Positions 8,196 through 16,053 of a DNA stretch of 20,098 nt are shown here, piece after piece. Location of the stretch: contig JALUKS010000145.1 of assembly GCA_027056465.1 (NCBI GenBank), forward strand, positions 3,315 through 23,412. Reading direction: 5' to 3'. This DNA comes from Sulfurimonas sp. (GTDB taxonomy: Bacteria; Campylobacterota; Campylobacteria; Campylobacterales; Sulfurimonadaceae). The number at the start of each line of letters is the position of its first letter. The stretch's first letter is position 1. The translations under genes were made by a program, and so were the position numbers. The notes beneath the pieces are model-generated. The model had not been told where the DNA came from. It was given only the letters and a program-made list of their open reading frames with translations, and did no database searches.

Positions 8196-8221
8196 GATAG
8201 AGAGGTAGATGCCTCTCTATC
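8196..8221 (+). terminator. Strong hairpin after haoA, possible terminator without T-tract
   Basis: GATAGAGAGG at 8196-8205 pairs perfectly with CCTCTCTATC at 8212-8221 around a 6-base loop, starting 13 bases after the haoA stop. No T-run follows, so this is not a canonical intrinsic terminator. It may instead protect the haoCA mRNA 3' end or take part in the leader of the next gene (see 8199-8280). Confidence 0.55.
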
Positions 8222-8280
8222 ATCATAAATGAAGTTAACTATAATGATATTTTGGTGTCATTATACCTCTCTTCATAAAT
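8199..8280 (+). promoter_or_regulatory. Leader with mutually exclusive hairpins before the PPIase gene
   Basis: AGAGAGGTA at 8199-8207 can pair with CCTCTCT at 8212-8218 or, over all nine bases, with TACCTCTCT at 8264-8272. The two partner arms lie in an imperfect direct repeat (CCTCTCT followed by CATAAAT, 8212-8230 and 8266-8280). Between them, ATAATGATA (8241-8249) and TGTCATTAT (8256-8264) form another stem with one mismatch. The arrangement resembles attenuator-like competing structures. Function is inferred, and no ligand class is recognised. Confidence 0.35.
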
Positions 8281-8299
8281 TACAATCAAGGATATTAAA

Positions 8300-9178
8300 T
8301 TGAAAAAATTATTTTTCGCTATTACAGTTTTATTACTAAGTCAATCTATTCAAGCTTCAGAGATAATAACAGTAGTAAATGGTTACAAAATCACAACGGA
8401 TGTTGCACCTAGAAATTTCAACACCCTAAAAACTTCACAAAAACATAAAATAGTAGATAAGCTTATTGAGAAATATTTAGCAGCAAATTATGCTTTACAT
8501 AGTGATGTCGTGAATACTCCAGAGTATAAAAAAGTTTTAAAGCATATATTAAATCATTCTGCTAGCAATACAAAGGCTAAAACTCTAGTTGCATCTGTTA
8601 AAAAACATACTGGATATACAAAAGAGCAACTTTTTAGTAAAAAAGGGCTTTTAGCTTTTGATTTTATTTTAGAAAATAGAATGAAAAGTATGAAACCTGA
8701 TGAAAAAGTTTTACATCAATTTTACAGAGAGAACAAATTTAAGTATGATACACCAGCAATGGTAGAGTTGGCTACAATTGTAGTTGAGAAGAAGAGTGAA
8801 GCAGAGAAGATTGAAAAAGAGTTAAAAAAAGCTAAGGGTAATTATGCTCTTTTTAGTTCACTAGCAAAAAAATACTCAAAATCTCCAGAAGCTTTAGATG
8901 GTGGATATTTAGGTACAATAGTCGCAAGCAATATAAATAGAGAAATAAGTAAATATATAGCACCTCTTCAGAGAGGAGAGCATACACAAGCGATAAAAAC
9001 ACTCTTTGGTTATGAGATATACTATCTTATAAATGCAGTTCCAGCAGTAGATACAACTTATGATATGGTAAAAGATAGAGTAAAAGATGACTATGTTCAT
9101 AAAGAAGTTAAAAAATGGGCATTCAGTGAGATAAATAAATTGAAAAAATCTGCTAAAATAGAGATGAAAATAAAATAG
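8300..9178 (+). CDS. Exported parvulin-type peptidyl-prolyl cis-trans isomerase (PEB4/SurA-like)
   Basis: The protein has a signal peptide (about 1-19, cut near IQA-SE) and a helical SurA_N-like chaperone region to about residue 135. A parvulin domain follows at about 145-245, including FSSLAKKYSKSPEALDGGYLG, the usual signature before the catalytic fold closes. The lysine-rich C-terminal helix ends like PEB4 (Cj0596) and HP0175 of Campylobacter and Helicobacter. Such proteins fold outer-membrane and periplasmic clients by isomerising prolyl bonds. Sitting between haoA and ccsBA, it could assist the maturation of the multiheme cytochromes, but a general periplasmic role is as likely. The start is TTG at 8300, with AAGGAT at 8288-8293 six bases away. 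No ATG lies before the hydrophobic core, so TTG is the only start that keeps the signal peptide. Confidence 0.82.
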   Translation: MKKLFFAITVLLLSQSIQASEIITVVNGYKITTDVAPRNFNTLKTSQKHKIVDKLIEKYLAANYALHSDVVNTPEYKKVLKHILNHSASNTKAKTLVASVKKHTGYTKEQLFSKKGLLAFDFILENRMKSMKPDEKVLHQFYRENKFKYDTPAMVELATIVVEKKSEAEKIEKELKKAKGNYALFSSLAKKYSKSPEALDGGYLGTIVASNINREISKYIAPLQRGEHTQAIKTLFGYEIYYLINAVPAVDTTYDMVKDRVKDDYVHKEVKKWAFSEINKLKKSAKIEMKIK

Positions 9179-9201
9179 TTTTAGTAGTGATTGGAAAAAA
9201 T

Positions 9202-9486
9202 ATGCAAAAAGAGTTAATCAAAGTACCAAGAGCAACTTTAGATATATATCGTTATGAAGAGAATGGTTTTACTATTTATGAGTTTGATGCAACTGAGTGT
9301 TCTCCTCCAGAGCCTATGGTCAATACTATCGTAACACTTGCACTCTTAGAAGATGAAAATGATATTTTAAAAGTTCTCTATTTTCATGAGCCTACACCAC
9401 TTTATGAAAGAGTCGCAACTGCTTTTTCTTATCTCTCAGAAGAGTTAGATAATGGTGATTTTTTAGTGACATTTAGAAAAAAATGA
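9202..9486 (+). CDS. Small conserved-looking protein of unknown function
   Basis: I do not recognise this 94-residue soluble protein. It is acidic, lacks cysteines except one (ATECSPPEP), and alternates short strands and helices: a strand-rich start (LDIYRYEENGFTIYEFDATE), a central helix after PMVNTIVTLALL, and a C-terminal segment ending in LVTFRKK. ATG 9202 is preferred over the GTG at 9187 because GGA at 9193-9195 is spaced for it and no ribosome site precedes the GTG. It starts 23 bases after the PPIase stop and ends 56 bases before ccsBA, so it probably shares a transcript with the PPIase. Placement in a cytochrome c maturation neighbourhood hints at, but does not show, a related job. 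Confidence 0.65.
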   Translation: MQKELIKVPRATLDIYRYEENGFTIYEFDATECSPPEPMVNTIVTLALLEDENDILKVLYFHEPTPLYERVATAFSYLSEELDNGDFLVTFRKK

Positions 9487-9510
9487 CACTAGCCATTTGC
9501 TAATATCCAC

Positions 9511-9516
9511 TATAAT
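9511..9516 (+). promoter_or_regulatory. Candidate -10 box for ccsBA
   Basis: A perfect TATAAT sits 26 bases before the ccsBA ATG in the 56-base gap. The Campylobacterota housekeeping sigma factor relies mainly on the -10 element, so the lack of a clear -35 is not against it. AAAGG at 9532-9536 is the ribosome site of ccsBA. Confidence 0.5.
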
Positions 9517-9542
9517 ACATCTTTAATTTTTAAAGGTTTACT

Positions 9543-12500
9543 ATGAAACAATTTCTCTCTTTCATCTCTTCGATGAAAACTATGGCTATTCTTATGCTTA
9601 TTTTTGCAGTATCTATCGGATATGCAACTATAGTTGAGAATGATTTTGGAACGATGACAGCAAAAGCTGAAATATATAATGCACGTTGGTTTGAGGTTCT
9701 TTTAGGACTTTTAGCGATAAATCTTATGTTTAATATCTATAAATATAAAATGTACACACTTAAAAAAGCACCGATATTTATTTTTCATATTGGTTTTTTA
9801 GTGATACTTTTTGGTGCGGCAGTAACTCGCTATGAAGGTTTTGAGGGAACAATGCATATTCGTGAGGGTAGCGAATCTTCCTCTATTGTGAGTGCCGAGA
9901 CATTTGTAACTCTTAAAGCAAGCAAAAACAACAAAGTATCTGAAGACTATAAGATGACTTATCTTTCAGTAAGGGGAGATAATAGTCTCTCTCTTTCAAC
10001 AAACATAGGTGATAAAAAAGTGACTGTTGATTTGGTAAAATATATTCCAGATGCAGTAGAGGCTTTAGTCGAAGATAAGGAGCATGGAGAGCCAATAGCG
10101 AAGTTTATGGTGACAGCACAAGGAAAAGGAAAACCAGTTGCTCTGAATCAAGGAAGTTACTTTGATGGTGGCTCTTTTATCTTAGATTTTGACTCAAATC
10201 ATACATTTAACAAGCCAGTGGTAAAAATCTCACTCAAGGGTGAAACACCATATATAGAGCATCAAGATAAGCTTTCATATTTTAGAATGGCCGACCGTTC
10301 TAAAGGTGAGTTAAAAGCAAATGCAAAAGATAAACTTAACAAAAGAGTGCTTTATAGTACACCAAATGGTGGAAGTTTTGTACTGCGTGACTTTATGACA
10401 CATGCCACTAAAAAACTCGTGAGTAATTCAGAATCTCGAATGAATAGAAAAATGCGTATGAATTCAGGTGGAGTTGATGCTTTACTTTTTAATGTAACAG
10501 TTGATGGTAAAAGCAAAGAGATTACCATTTTTGGTCGTAGTGGTATGGTTGGCAAACCAACAGATATATCTATAGATGGTGTAAAAGTAGCTCTCTCTTA
10601 TGGTGCAAGAGATATTGAACTTCCATTTAAACTAAAACTTGTAGATTTTCAACTTGACCGTTATCCAGGTTCAATGTCTCCTGCATCTTATGCGAGTGAG
10701 GTAGTGCTTATTGATAAAGAAAAAGGAATAAATATGCCATATAGAATATATATGAATCATATATTAGAACATCGCGGGTATAGATTTTTTCAATCCTCTT
10801 ATGATATGGATGAAAAAGGTACTGTACTTTCAGTAAACAATGATCCAGGGACACTCCCATCTTATATAGGCTATTTACTTTTAGCTATAGGAATGTTCTG
10901 GTCGCTCTTTTCTAAGAAGCATAGATTTGCAAAGCTAACAGATAAGGCTATAAAAGCAAGTGCAAAGCGAATTGCACCAGCTCTTTTAGCACTTACAGTG
11001 GCGTTTGTCTCTACTCCATCACATGCAGTAGAGTTAGATCCAGCTCTAAAAACTATACTCTCATTTAATAAACATCATGCAGAAAAATTTGGAGAGCTTA
11101 TCATTCAAGATAAACAAGGGCGAATGAAGCCGATGAATACTCTCGCACTTGAAATATTAGCAAAGATGCACAGAAGTGCAAAGCTTAAAATAGGCTCTCA
11201 ATCTTTAGATGCAAATCAAGTAATATTGGGAATGATGATTCGTCCAGATATTTATAGAGATGTAAAACTTATTCATACAGGTGACTCTAAAATAAATGAT
11301 GCGATAGGTGCAAAGCATGATGCAAAAAATGTCTCTTTTGCACAGTTCTTTCAAGACTCTCAAAATATGCGTGGTTATAAACTTGCTAAGATTGTGGATA
11401 GTGCAGCAAGAAAAGCACCAAAAGATAGAAATAAATTAGATAAAATAGCTCTTAAAATAGATGAGAGAGTAAATGTTGCTTATATGGTTTTTACAGGTTC
11501 ACTTGTAAAAATATGGCCACAACCAAATGATGTAAGCCATAAATGGTATGCAACGATAGAAGCACTAAAAACATTTAAACCAGCAGAAGGTTTAGTAGTA
11601 AGAGACACAGCCATAACTTACTTCACGGCAGTTGATAAGGCACTAAGCAGTGGAAAGTGGAGTAATGCTGATAAAGCATTAGCAAAGATTGCTACTTACC
11701 AACATAAGTATGGTGCAGCAGTTTATCCTAGTGCAAACAAGATAAAAGCAGAACTTTTCTATAACAAAACAAATGTTTTTGAACTTCTTTGGCCACTCTA
11801 CTTTATCATGGGGTTTGTCCTTCTCTTTGCAAGTTTTGCAAATATTATCTATCCAAAAATAAAGATGAAATTACTCTCTCGTTCTGCGTTAGGGCTTTTG
11901 ATAGTTTTCTTTTTACTGCACACTATGGGACTGGCACTGCGTTGGTATATCTCAGGACATGCTCCTTGGAGTAATGGGTTTGAGTCTATGACATACATCG
12001 CTTGGGCAACTGTTCTAGCAGGATTTATCTTCTCAAAACACTCGCCTATCACTCTAGCAGCTACGGCAATACTTGCAGGGCTTATTCTCTTTGTAGCACA
12101 CCTTAGCTGGATGAATCCTCAGGTGACAAACCTTGTACCCGTACTTAACTCCTACTGGTTGAGCATACATGTGAGTATGATTACTGCTTCGTATGGTTTC
12201 TTAGGTCTCGGTGCGCTTCTAGGTTTCATCACGGTACTTCTCTATGCTATAGCGACAGAGAAAAATCGTGAGCAAATAGCACTCTCTATCAAAGAGTTAA
12301 ATGCCATCAATGAGATGAGCCTTATGGTTGGGCTTGTGCTTCTTACTGTTGGTAACTTTTTAGGTGGTGTCTGGGCAAATGAGTCTTGGGGTCGCTACTG
12401 GGGTTGGGATCCAAAAGAGACTTGGGCATTAGTAACTATCTTAGTTTATGCCGTAGTCGTTCACTTGCGTTTTATCAAGTCAGTTTACAACGAGTTTAAC

Positions 12501-12689
12501 TACAGTGTTATCTCATTACTAGCATTTACATCGGTACTAATGACTTACTTCGGAGTGAACTATTACCTCGCTGGAATGCACTCCTATGCAAAAGGTGATC
12601 CTGTGCCTATTCCTGACTTCGTGCCTATAAGTTACGGTATCTTAGCAGTAGTTATACTACTCGCATTTAGAAATAGAAAAATAGCATAA
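9543..12689 (+). CDS. ccsBA: Fused System II cytochrome c synthetase CcsBA
   Basis: CcsBA carries heme across the inner membrane and ligates it to CxxCH motifs of exported apocytochromes. The N-terminal ResB/CcsB half has membrane helices near 8-30, 44-62 and 75-93, then a large periplasmic domain to about 430 and a helix near 440-456. The C-terminal CcsA half, from about 735, has many helices and the WWD heme-handling segment at 944-962, containing RYWGWDPKETWAL. Periplasmic-facing histidines such as those in LLHTMG, VAHLSW and SIHVSM are candidates for heme ligands. The 1048-residue length fits the fused epsilonproteobacterial proteins (Wolinella CcsA1/CcsA2/NrfI type). The isoenzyme class cannot be told by eye; no CxxCK client gene is nearby. 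A hydrophobic stretch at about 475-495 ending in TPSHA looks like an internal signal peptide. Confidence 0.93.
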   Translation: MKQFLSFISSMKTMAILMLIFAVSIGYATIVENDFGTMTAKAEIYNARWFEVLLGLLAINLMFNIYKYKMYTLKKAPIFIFHIGFLVILFGAAVTRYEGFEGTMHIREGSESSSIVSAETFVTLKASKNNKVSEDYKMTYLSVRGDNSLSLSTNIGDKKVTVDLVKYIPDAVEALVEDKEHGEPIAKFMVTAQGKGKPVALNQGSYFDGGSFILDFDSNHTFNKPVVKISLKGETPYIEHQDKLSYFRMADRSKGELKANAKDKLNKRVLYSTPNGGSFVLRDFMTHATKKLVSNSESRMNRKMRMNSGGVDALLFNVTVDGKSKEITIFGRSGMVGKPTDISIDGVKVALSYGARDIELPFKLKLVDFQLDRYPGSMSPASYASEVVLIDKEKGINMPYRIYMNHILEHRGYRFFQSSYDMDEKGTVLSVNNDPGTLPSYIGYLLLAIGMFWSLFSKKHRFAKLTDKAIKASAKRIAPALLALTVAFVSTPSHAVELDPALKTILSFNKHHAEKFGELIIQDKQGRMKPMNTLALEILAKMHRSAKLKIGSQSLDANQVILGMMIRPDIYRDVKLIHTGDSKINDAIGAKHDAKNVSFAQFFQDSQNMRGYKLAKIVDSAARKAPKDRNKLDKIALKIDERVNVAYMVFTGSLVKIWPQPNDVSHKWYATIEALKTFKPAEGLVVRDTAITYFTAVDKALSSGKWSNADKALAKIATYQHKYGAAVYPSANKIKAELFYNKTNVFELLWPLYFIMGFVLLFASFANIIYPKIKMKLLSRSALGLLIVFFLLHTMGLALRWYISGHAPWSNGFESMTYIAWATVLAGFIFSKHSPITLAATAILAGLILFVAHLSWMNPQVTNLVPVLNSYWLSIHVSMITASYGFLGLGALLGFITVLLYAIATEKNREQIALSIKELNAINEMSLMVGLVLLTVGNFLGGVWANESWGRYWGWDPKETWALVTILVYAVVVHLRFIKSVYNEFNYSVISLLAFTSVLMTYFGVNYYLAGMHSYAKGDPVPIPDFVPISYGILAVVILLAFRNRKIA

Positions 12690-12701
12690 TAAAGGGTCTC
12701 T

Positions 12702-13406
12702 ATGGAGTTTTCTGGCTTTCCTAAAACTGCACTCCCTTTTTTAAAGAAGATAAAGAAAAACAATAACAAAGAGTGGTTTTCAGCTCACAAAAGTGAGTAT
12801 GAAACTGCTATCTTAAACCCCTCTCGTACATTTGTAGTCGAGATGGGTGAACACCTCCAAGCATTAGTTCCCACGATAAACGCCGAACCAAAGATAAACA
12901 AATCACTCTATCGTATCTACAGAGACACAAGAAGAATGGGTGCAAATAAGATGCCCATAAAAGAGAGAATAGGCATCATCTTTTGGCAAGGCAACAACAA
13001 ACGTATGCAGAGTTCATGCTTCTATATGCACTTCTCTCCTGAGGAACTTATGGTAGCTGTAGGTGTAAGATGGTTTGAAAAACCGATGCTCGATGCCTTT
13101 CGTGAGTATATCAAAGATGATACTAAACGCGAAGAGTTACATAACATTCTCACTGATATTAAAAGTATGGGGAAAGGCTATACACATTTAGAAAAGGGAT
13201 ACAAACGCTATCCACGAGGTTTTAATGCAGAAATGCCGTATGTTGATCTCTCCCTCTATAAAGGTATGGCAACTTTTAAAACACTTAACCCAAAACTTAT
13301 AGAAGATGGCGATAAACTTATAGATAAGCTCTATGAAATCTATGAAGATATGTTACCACTGCAGCAGTATATGTATGAAGTGAGTCTGCGAGTGAGAGAG
13401 GAGTGA
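12702..13406 (+). CDS. DUF2461 family protein
   Basis: The 234-residue cytoplasmic protein matches the DUF2461 (TIGR02453) family. It starts with a phenylalanine-glycine-phenylalanine motif (SGFPKTALPFL) and LKKNNNKEWF-like spacing, followed by KINKSLYRIYRDTRRMG, GIIFW, and FYMHFSPEELMVAVGVRWF. No enzymatic function is established for the family. The region after RIYRDTR normally reads FSKDKTPYK-like; here it is RMGANKMPIK, a mild divergence. AAGGG at 12692-12696 precedes ATG 12702. It starts 12 bases after ccsBA and is probably co-transcribed with it. The link may be only positional. Confidence 0.85.
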   Translation: MEFSGFPKTALPFLKKIKKNNNKEWFSAHKSEYETAILNPSRTFVVEMGEHLQALVPTINAEPKINKSLYRIYRDTRRMGANKMPIKERIGIIFWQGNNKRMQSSCFYMHFSPEELMVAVGVRWFEKPMLDAFREYIKDDTKREELHNILTDIKSMGKGYTHLEKGYKRYPRGFNAEMPYVDLSLYKGMATFKTLNPKLIEDGDKLIDKLYEIYEDMLPLQQYMYEVSLRVREE

Positions 13407-13412
13407 TATTTT

Positions 13413-14402
13413 ATGAGTAGTTATAAACCACCCTATACCATCACATCTAAGATACTAAAGTTCTCTAGTGAAATATCAGAACTTATATCAGATATTAAAC
13501 ATATAGATAAAAAATATAGTAACTTAAAACTTCGTAAAAAAAATAGAGTGAGATCTATTACAGGGACACTACAAATAGAGGGAAATAGTTTTGATGAAGC
13601 TAAAGTCACAAGTGTTGTAGATGGTAAAACTGTACTCGGTACTACAAGAGAGATAGAGGAGATAAAAGGAGCTATAGAAGCTTATGATAATTTAGAGTAC
13701 TATGATTACAAAAATGAAAAAGATTTACTTAAAGCTCATAAATTTCTAATGGATGCACTTCTTAATAATGCAGGAAAATATAGAAATACCAATGTAGGAG
13801 TAGGTGGAAAAGATGGCGTGACACATGTTGCGCCACCATCTAATTTTGTACCACAGCTTATGGGAGATATATTTGAATGGTTAAATATTACTGATGAACA
13901 TCTTCTTGTTGTGAGTTGCATATTTCATTATGAGTTTGAGTTTATTCACCCTTTTAATGATGGCAATGGTAGAGTTGGACGACTTTGGCAAACGGTGATT
14001 TTAAAATCATTTAAAGATATTTTTGCATATATACCTATAGAAAGTATGGTGAGAAATCATCAAAATGATTACTATAAAGCACTAGAAGAGTCAGGCACTA
14101 TCGGAGAGAGTACCCCCTTTATCGAATTTATGTTAGAAATAATCAATAAGTCATTAAAAGAGTATATAAGAGAGAGCGAAAAAAATGTCCCTTTAAAAGT
14201 CCCTAAAAATGTCCCATTAAAACGATTAGATAAGATAATAAATTTAATGAAAAAAGATAAAGATGTCACAGTGTTAGAGTTAGCACATAAGCTAGATGTA
14301 ACGGATAAAACAGTAAAAAGAGATATAGCTAAACTTAAAAATGAAAATAAAATAGTGAGAGTTGGTAGTTTAAAAAGTGGTCATTGGGAAATTTGCAAAT
14401 GA
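13413..14402 (+). CDS. Fic-family protein adenylyltransferase with C-terminal winged helix
   Basis: Fic enzymes transfer AMP (or related groups) from nucleotides to hydroxyl side chains of target proteins. The core motif HPFNDGNGRVGR (179-190) has the catalytic histidine and all phosphate-binding residues, so the enzyme looks active. An inhibitory motif of the [S/T]xxxE[G/N] type is present upstream as TLQIEG (52-57). This makes it a class II, self-restrained Fic whose glutamate blocks ATP until relieved. After a repeated linker (NVPLKVPK then NVPLKR, about 258-271) comes a winged helix at about 272-329 with LELAHKLDVTDKTVKRDIAKL, so it may bind DNA. No antitoxin gene is next to it, as expected when the inhibitor is built in. 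It lies 6 bases after the DUF2461 gene, with GAGAGGAG at 13396-13403 as a somewhat distant ribosome site. Confidence 0.9.
   Translation: MSSYKPPYTITSKILKFSSEISELISDIKHIDKKYSNLKLRKKNRVRSITGTLQIEGNSFDEAKVTSVVDGKTVLGTTREIEEIKGAIEAYDNLEYYDYKNEKDLLKAHKFLMDALLNNAGKYRNTNVGVGGKDGVTHVAPPSNFVPQLMGDIFEWLNITDEHLLVVSCIFHYEFEFIHPFNDGNGRVGRLWQTVILKSFKDIFAYIPIESMVRNHQNDYYKALEESGTIGESTPFIEFMLEIINKSLKEYIRESEKNVPLKVPKNVPLKRLDKIINLMKKDKDVTVLELAHKLDVTDKTVKRDIAKLKNENKIVRVGSLKSGHWEICK
14181..14222 (+). repeat. Imperfect tandem repeat in the Fic linker
   Basis: AAAAATGTCCCTTTAAAA (14181-14198) and AAAAATGTCCCATTAAAA (14205-14222) match at 17 of 18 bases with a period of 24 bases, exactly eight codons. They encode the duplicated NVPLK linker between the Fic domain and the winged helix. 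Copy gain or loss would change linker length without a frameshift. Confidence 0.75.
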
Positions 14403-14407
14403 CCACT
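14376..14407. repeat. Inverted repeat across the fic stop codon; minus-strand terminator-like
   Basis: AGTGGTCATT at 14376-14385 and AATGACCACT at 14398-14407 are exact reverse complements with a 12-base loop, and the fic TGA lies in the right arm. Read on the minus strand, the stem is followed by TTTTT, the form of an intrinsic terminator. On the plus strand no T-run follows, so transcription into hemH may only be slowed. Confidence 0.5.
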
Positions 14408-14427
14408 CTACAAAAAGAGGGGAATAG

Positions 14428-15378
14428 ATGGCTAAAGAAGCGATAATACTACTCAATATGGGTGGTCCAAATAATCTTAACGAAGTTGAGATGTTTTTGA
14501 AAAATATGTTTGCAGATAAAAATATTTTAACGATGAAGAGTAATCTTTTACGCAAATTTATCGGTGGGATGATAGTTTTTAATCGTACAGAATCTTCTCA
14601 AGAGATTTATAGAAAACTCGGTGGTAAGTCACCTATAGTTGGGCATACGAAAAAACTTGTAGCTAAGCTACAAAAGAGAGTAGGGGAGGATGTTTTGGTG
14701 GATTTTGTGATGCGATATACACCTCCTTTTGCCTCAGAAGTTATCTCGCGTTTGAACGATGCTGAAGTTGAGAAGATATATCTCATTCCTCTCTATCCTC
14801 ACTTTTCTACCACTACGACAAAATCCTCTTTGGAAGATTTTGAAGAGTTTTATCATCTTGAGGGTAGGGATGCTCTTTTGGTGGAGATAAAACACTTTTT
14901 TGAGAACGAGAGTTATAATAAGTCGGTTATTCAAAATATTAAAGAGAGTGTTGGTGGTGATGATTATAGAGATTTTGACCTGATATTTTCAGCACATGGT
15001 CTCCCCCAAAAGATAGTAAATGCTGGTGATGTGTATCAAAAACATATAGAGAAACATACTGCAATTTTAGAGAGAATGTTGCAAGAAGAGGGGATGAATT
15101 TTCATGAAACTCATCTTGCATACCAGTCAAAAGTTGGTCCTATGGAGTGGTTGAAACCCTCACTAGGAGATAAACTCAAGGTTGTTAGAAATCGTGGCAT
15201 TATCATAGTTCCCGTAGCATTTACTATAGATAACTCAGAGACAGATTTTGAGCTAGAGGTTGAGTATAGGGAGATAGCCGAGGAGCTAGGTTTTAAAACC
15301 TATAGAGTGGTAAGATGTGCAAATGATAGTGAGCTTTTTGTAGATGCTTTAGTTGAAATATATGAAAAGATGAAGTAG
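14428..15378 (+). CDS. hemH: Ferrochelatase
   Basis: HemH inserts ferrous iron into the porphyrin ring in the last step of heme synthesis (protoporphyrin or coproporphyrin branch; not decided here). The 316-residue protein starts with ILLNMGGPNNLNEVEMFLKNMF, the standard ferrochelatase opening. It has the metal-site histidine H190 in FSAHGLPQKIV, YQSKVGPMEWLKP, and the acidic FTIDNSETDFELEVEYRE block that holds the second catalytic carboxylate. Length and motif order are normal. GAGGGG at 14417-14422 precedes ATG 14428. The stop shares one base with the GTG of the HAD gene (TAGTG). Its presence near ccsBA and haoCA is consistent with high heme demand, although two unrelated genes lie between. 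Confidence 0.95.
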   Translation: MAKEAIILLNMGGPNNLNEVEMFLKNMFADKNILTMKSNLLRKFIGGMIVFNRTESSQEIYRKLGGKSPIVGHTKKLVAKLQKRVGEDVLVDFVMRYTPPFASEVISRLNDAEVEKIYLIPLYPHFSTTTTKSSLEDFEEFYHLEGRDALLVEIKHFFENESYNKSVIQNIKESVGGDDYRDFDLIFSAHGLPQKIVNAGDVYQKHIEKHTAILERMLQEEGMNFHETHLAYQSKVGPMEWLKPSLGDKLKVVRNRGIIIVPVAFTIDNSETDFELEVEYREIAEELGFKTYRVVRCANDSELFVDALVEIYEKMK

Positions 15379-16010
15379 TGCAAAAAATAGTAATATTTGA
15401 TATGGATGGGACTCTGATAGACTCTAAAAAGGATATTACCCTCTCCATAAATGCAGTTCGTAAGCTAAACCATAACTTAGAACAACTCAGTGAAGAGTTT
15501 GTGGTTGAAGCTATCAACAAAGAGGAGAGAAATCTTCCCAAACTTTTTTATGCAACACAAGAGTATGGAGAAAAAGATAGAGTCGCGTTTGAAGCAGAGT
15601 ATGCTAAACAGTGTACACAAAATACCTATCTTTATGAGGGCATAAAAGAGATGCTTTATGCGCTTAAAGAGCAGGATGTTCAGCTCTCAGTTGCTACAAA
15701 TGCACCAACACTCTTTGCAAAAATAATGCTAGAACATTTAGAAGTAGCAAAACTTTTCGATCTAATTATAGGTGCAGATAGAGTAACTCACTCTAAGCCA
15801 AATCCAGAGATGCTATATAAAATCTTAGATTTTTATAAGTATAATCCTGCAAAAGATAGTGCTTGGATGGTAGGGGATAACTCAAAAGATATGTTGAGTG
15901 CATTAAATGCTAAGATAGAGGGAATATTTGCCACATGGGGTTTTAGCCCAAAAACTGACTTTTCTCTCAAACTTCAACACCCAAAAGAGCTACTTCCTAT
16001 AATTTTATAA
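15378..16010 (+). CDS. HAD-superfamily phosphatase (phosphoglycolate phosphatase-like)
   Basis: This is a soluble 210-residue HAD hydrolase of the C1-cap type. Motif I is FDMDGTLIDS with nucleophile D8 and acid D10. Motif II is VATNAPTL, the motif III lysine lies in HSKPNPEML, and motif IV is MVGDNSKDM. The layout resembles Gph phosphoglycolate phosphatase or the PpaX/YjjG group; the substrate cannot be read from the sequence. The GTG start at 15378 overlaps the hemH stop by one base, so translation is probably coupled. No ATG lies before the motif I strand, so GTG is the only sensible start. Confidence 0.87.
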   Translation: MQKIVIFDMDGTLIDSKKDITLSINAVRKLNHNLEQLSEEFVVEAINKEERNLPKLFYATQEYGEKDRVAFEAEYAKQCTQNTYLYEGIKEMLYALKEQDVQLSVATNAPTLFAKIMLEHLEVAKLFDLIIGADRVTHSKPNPEMLYKILDFYKYNPAKDSAWMVGDNSKDMLSALNAKIEGIFATWGFSPKTDFSLKLQHPKELLPIIL

Positions 16011-16018
16011 ATTATTAT

Positions 16019-16026
16019 GATAAAAT
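16019..16026 (+). promoter_or_regulatory. Candidate -10 region for the coiled-coil protein gene
   Basis: GATAAAAT at 16019-16026, preceded by TAT, resembles the extended -10 boxes common in this group and sits 28 bases before ATG 16054. A second TATAAAA at 16034-16040 is too near the ribosome site to be the main -10. Confidence 0.35.
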
Positions 16027-16053
16027 AGCCTCATATAAAATATGGAGAGAGAG

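Noticed and set aside
14376..14407. Rho-independent terminator between fic and hemH on the plus strand
   Set aside because: The hairpin is strong, but it is followed by CTACAAAAAG with no T-run on the plus strand.
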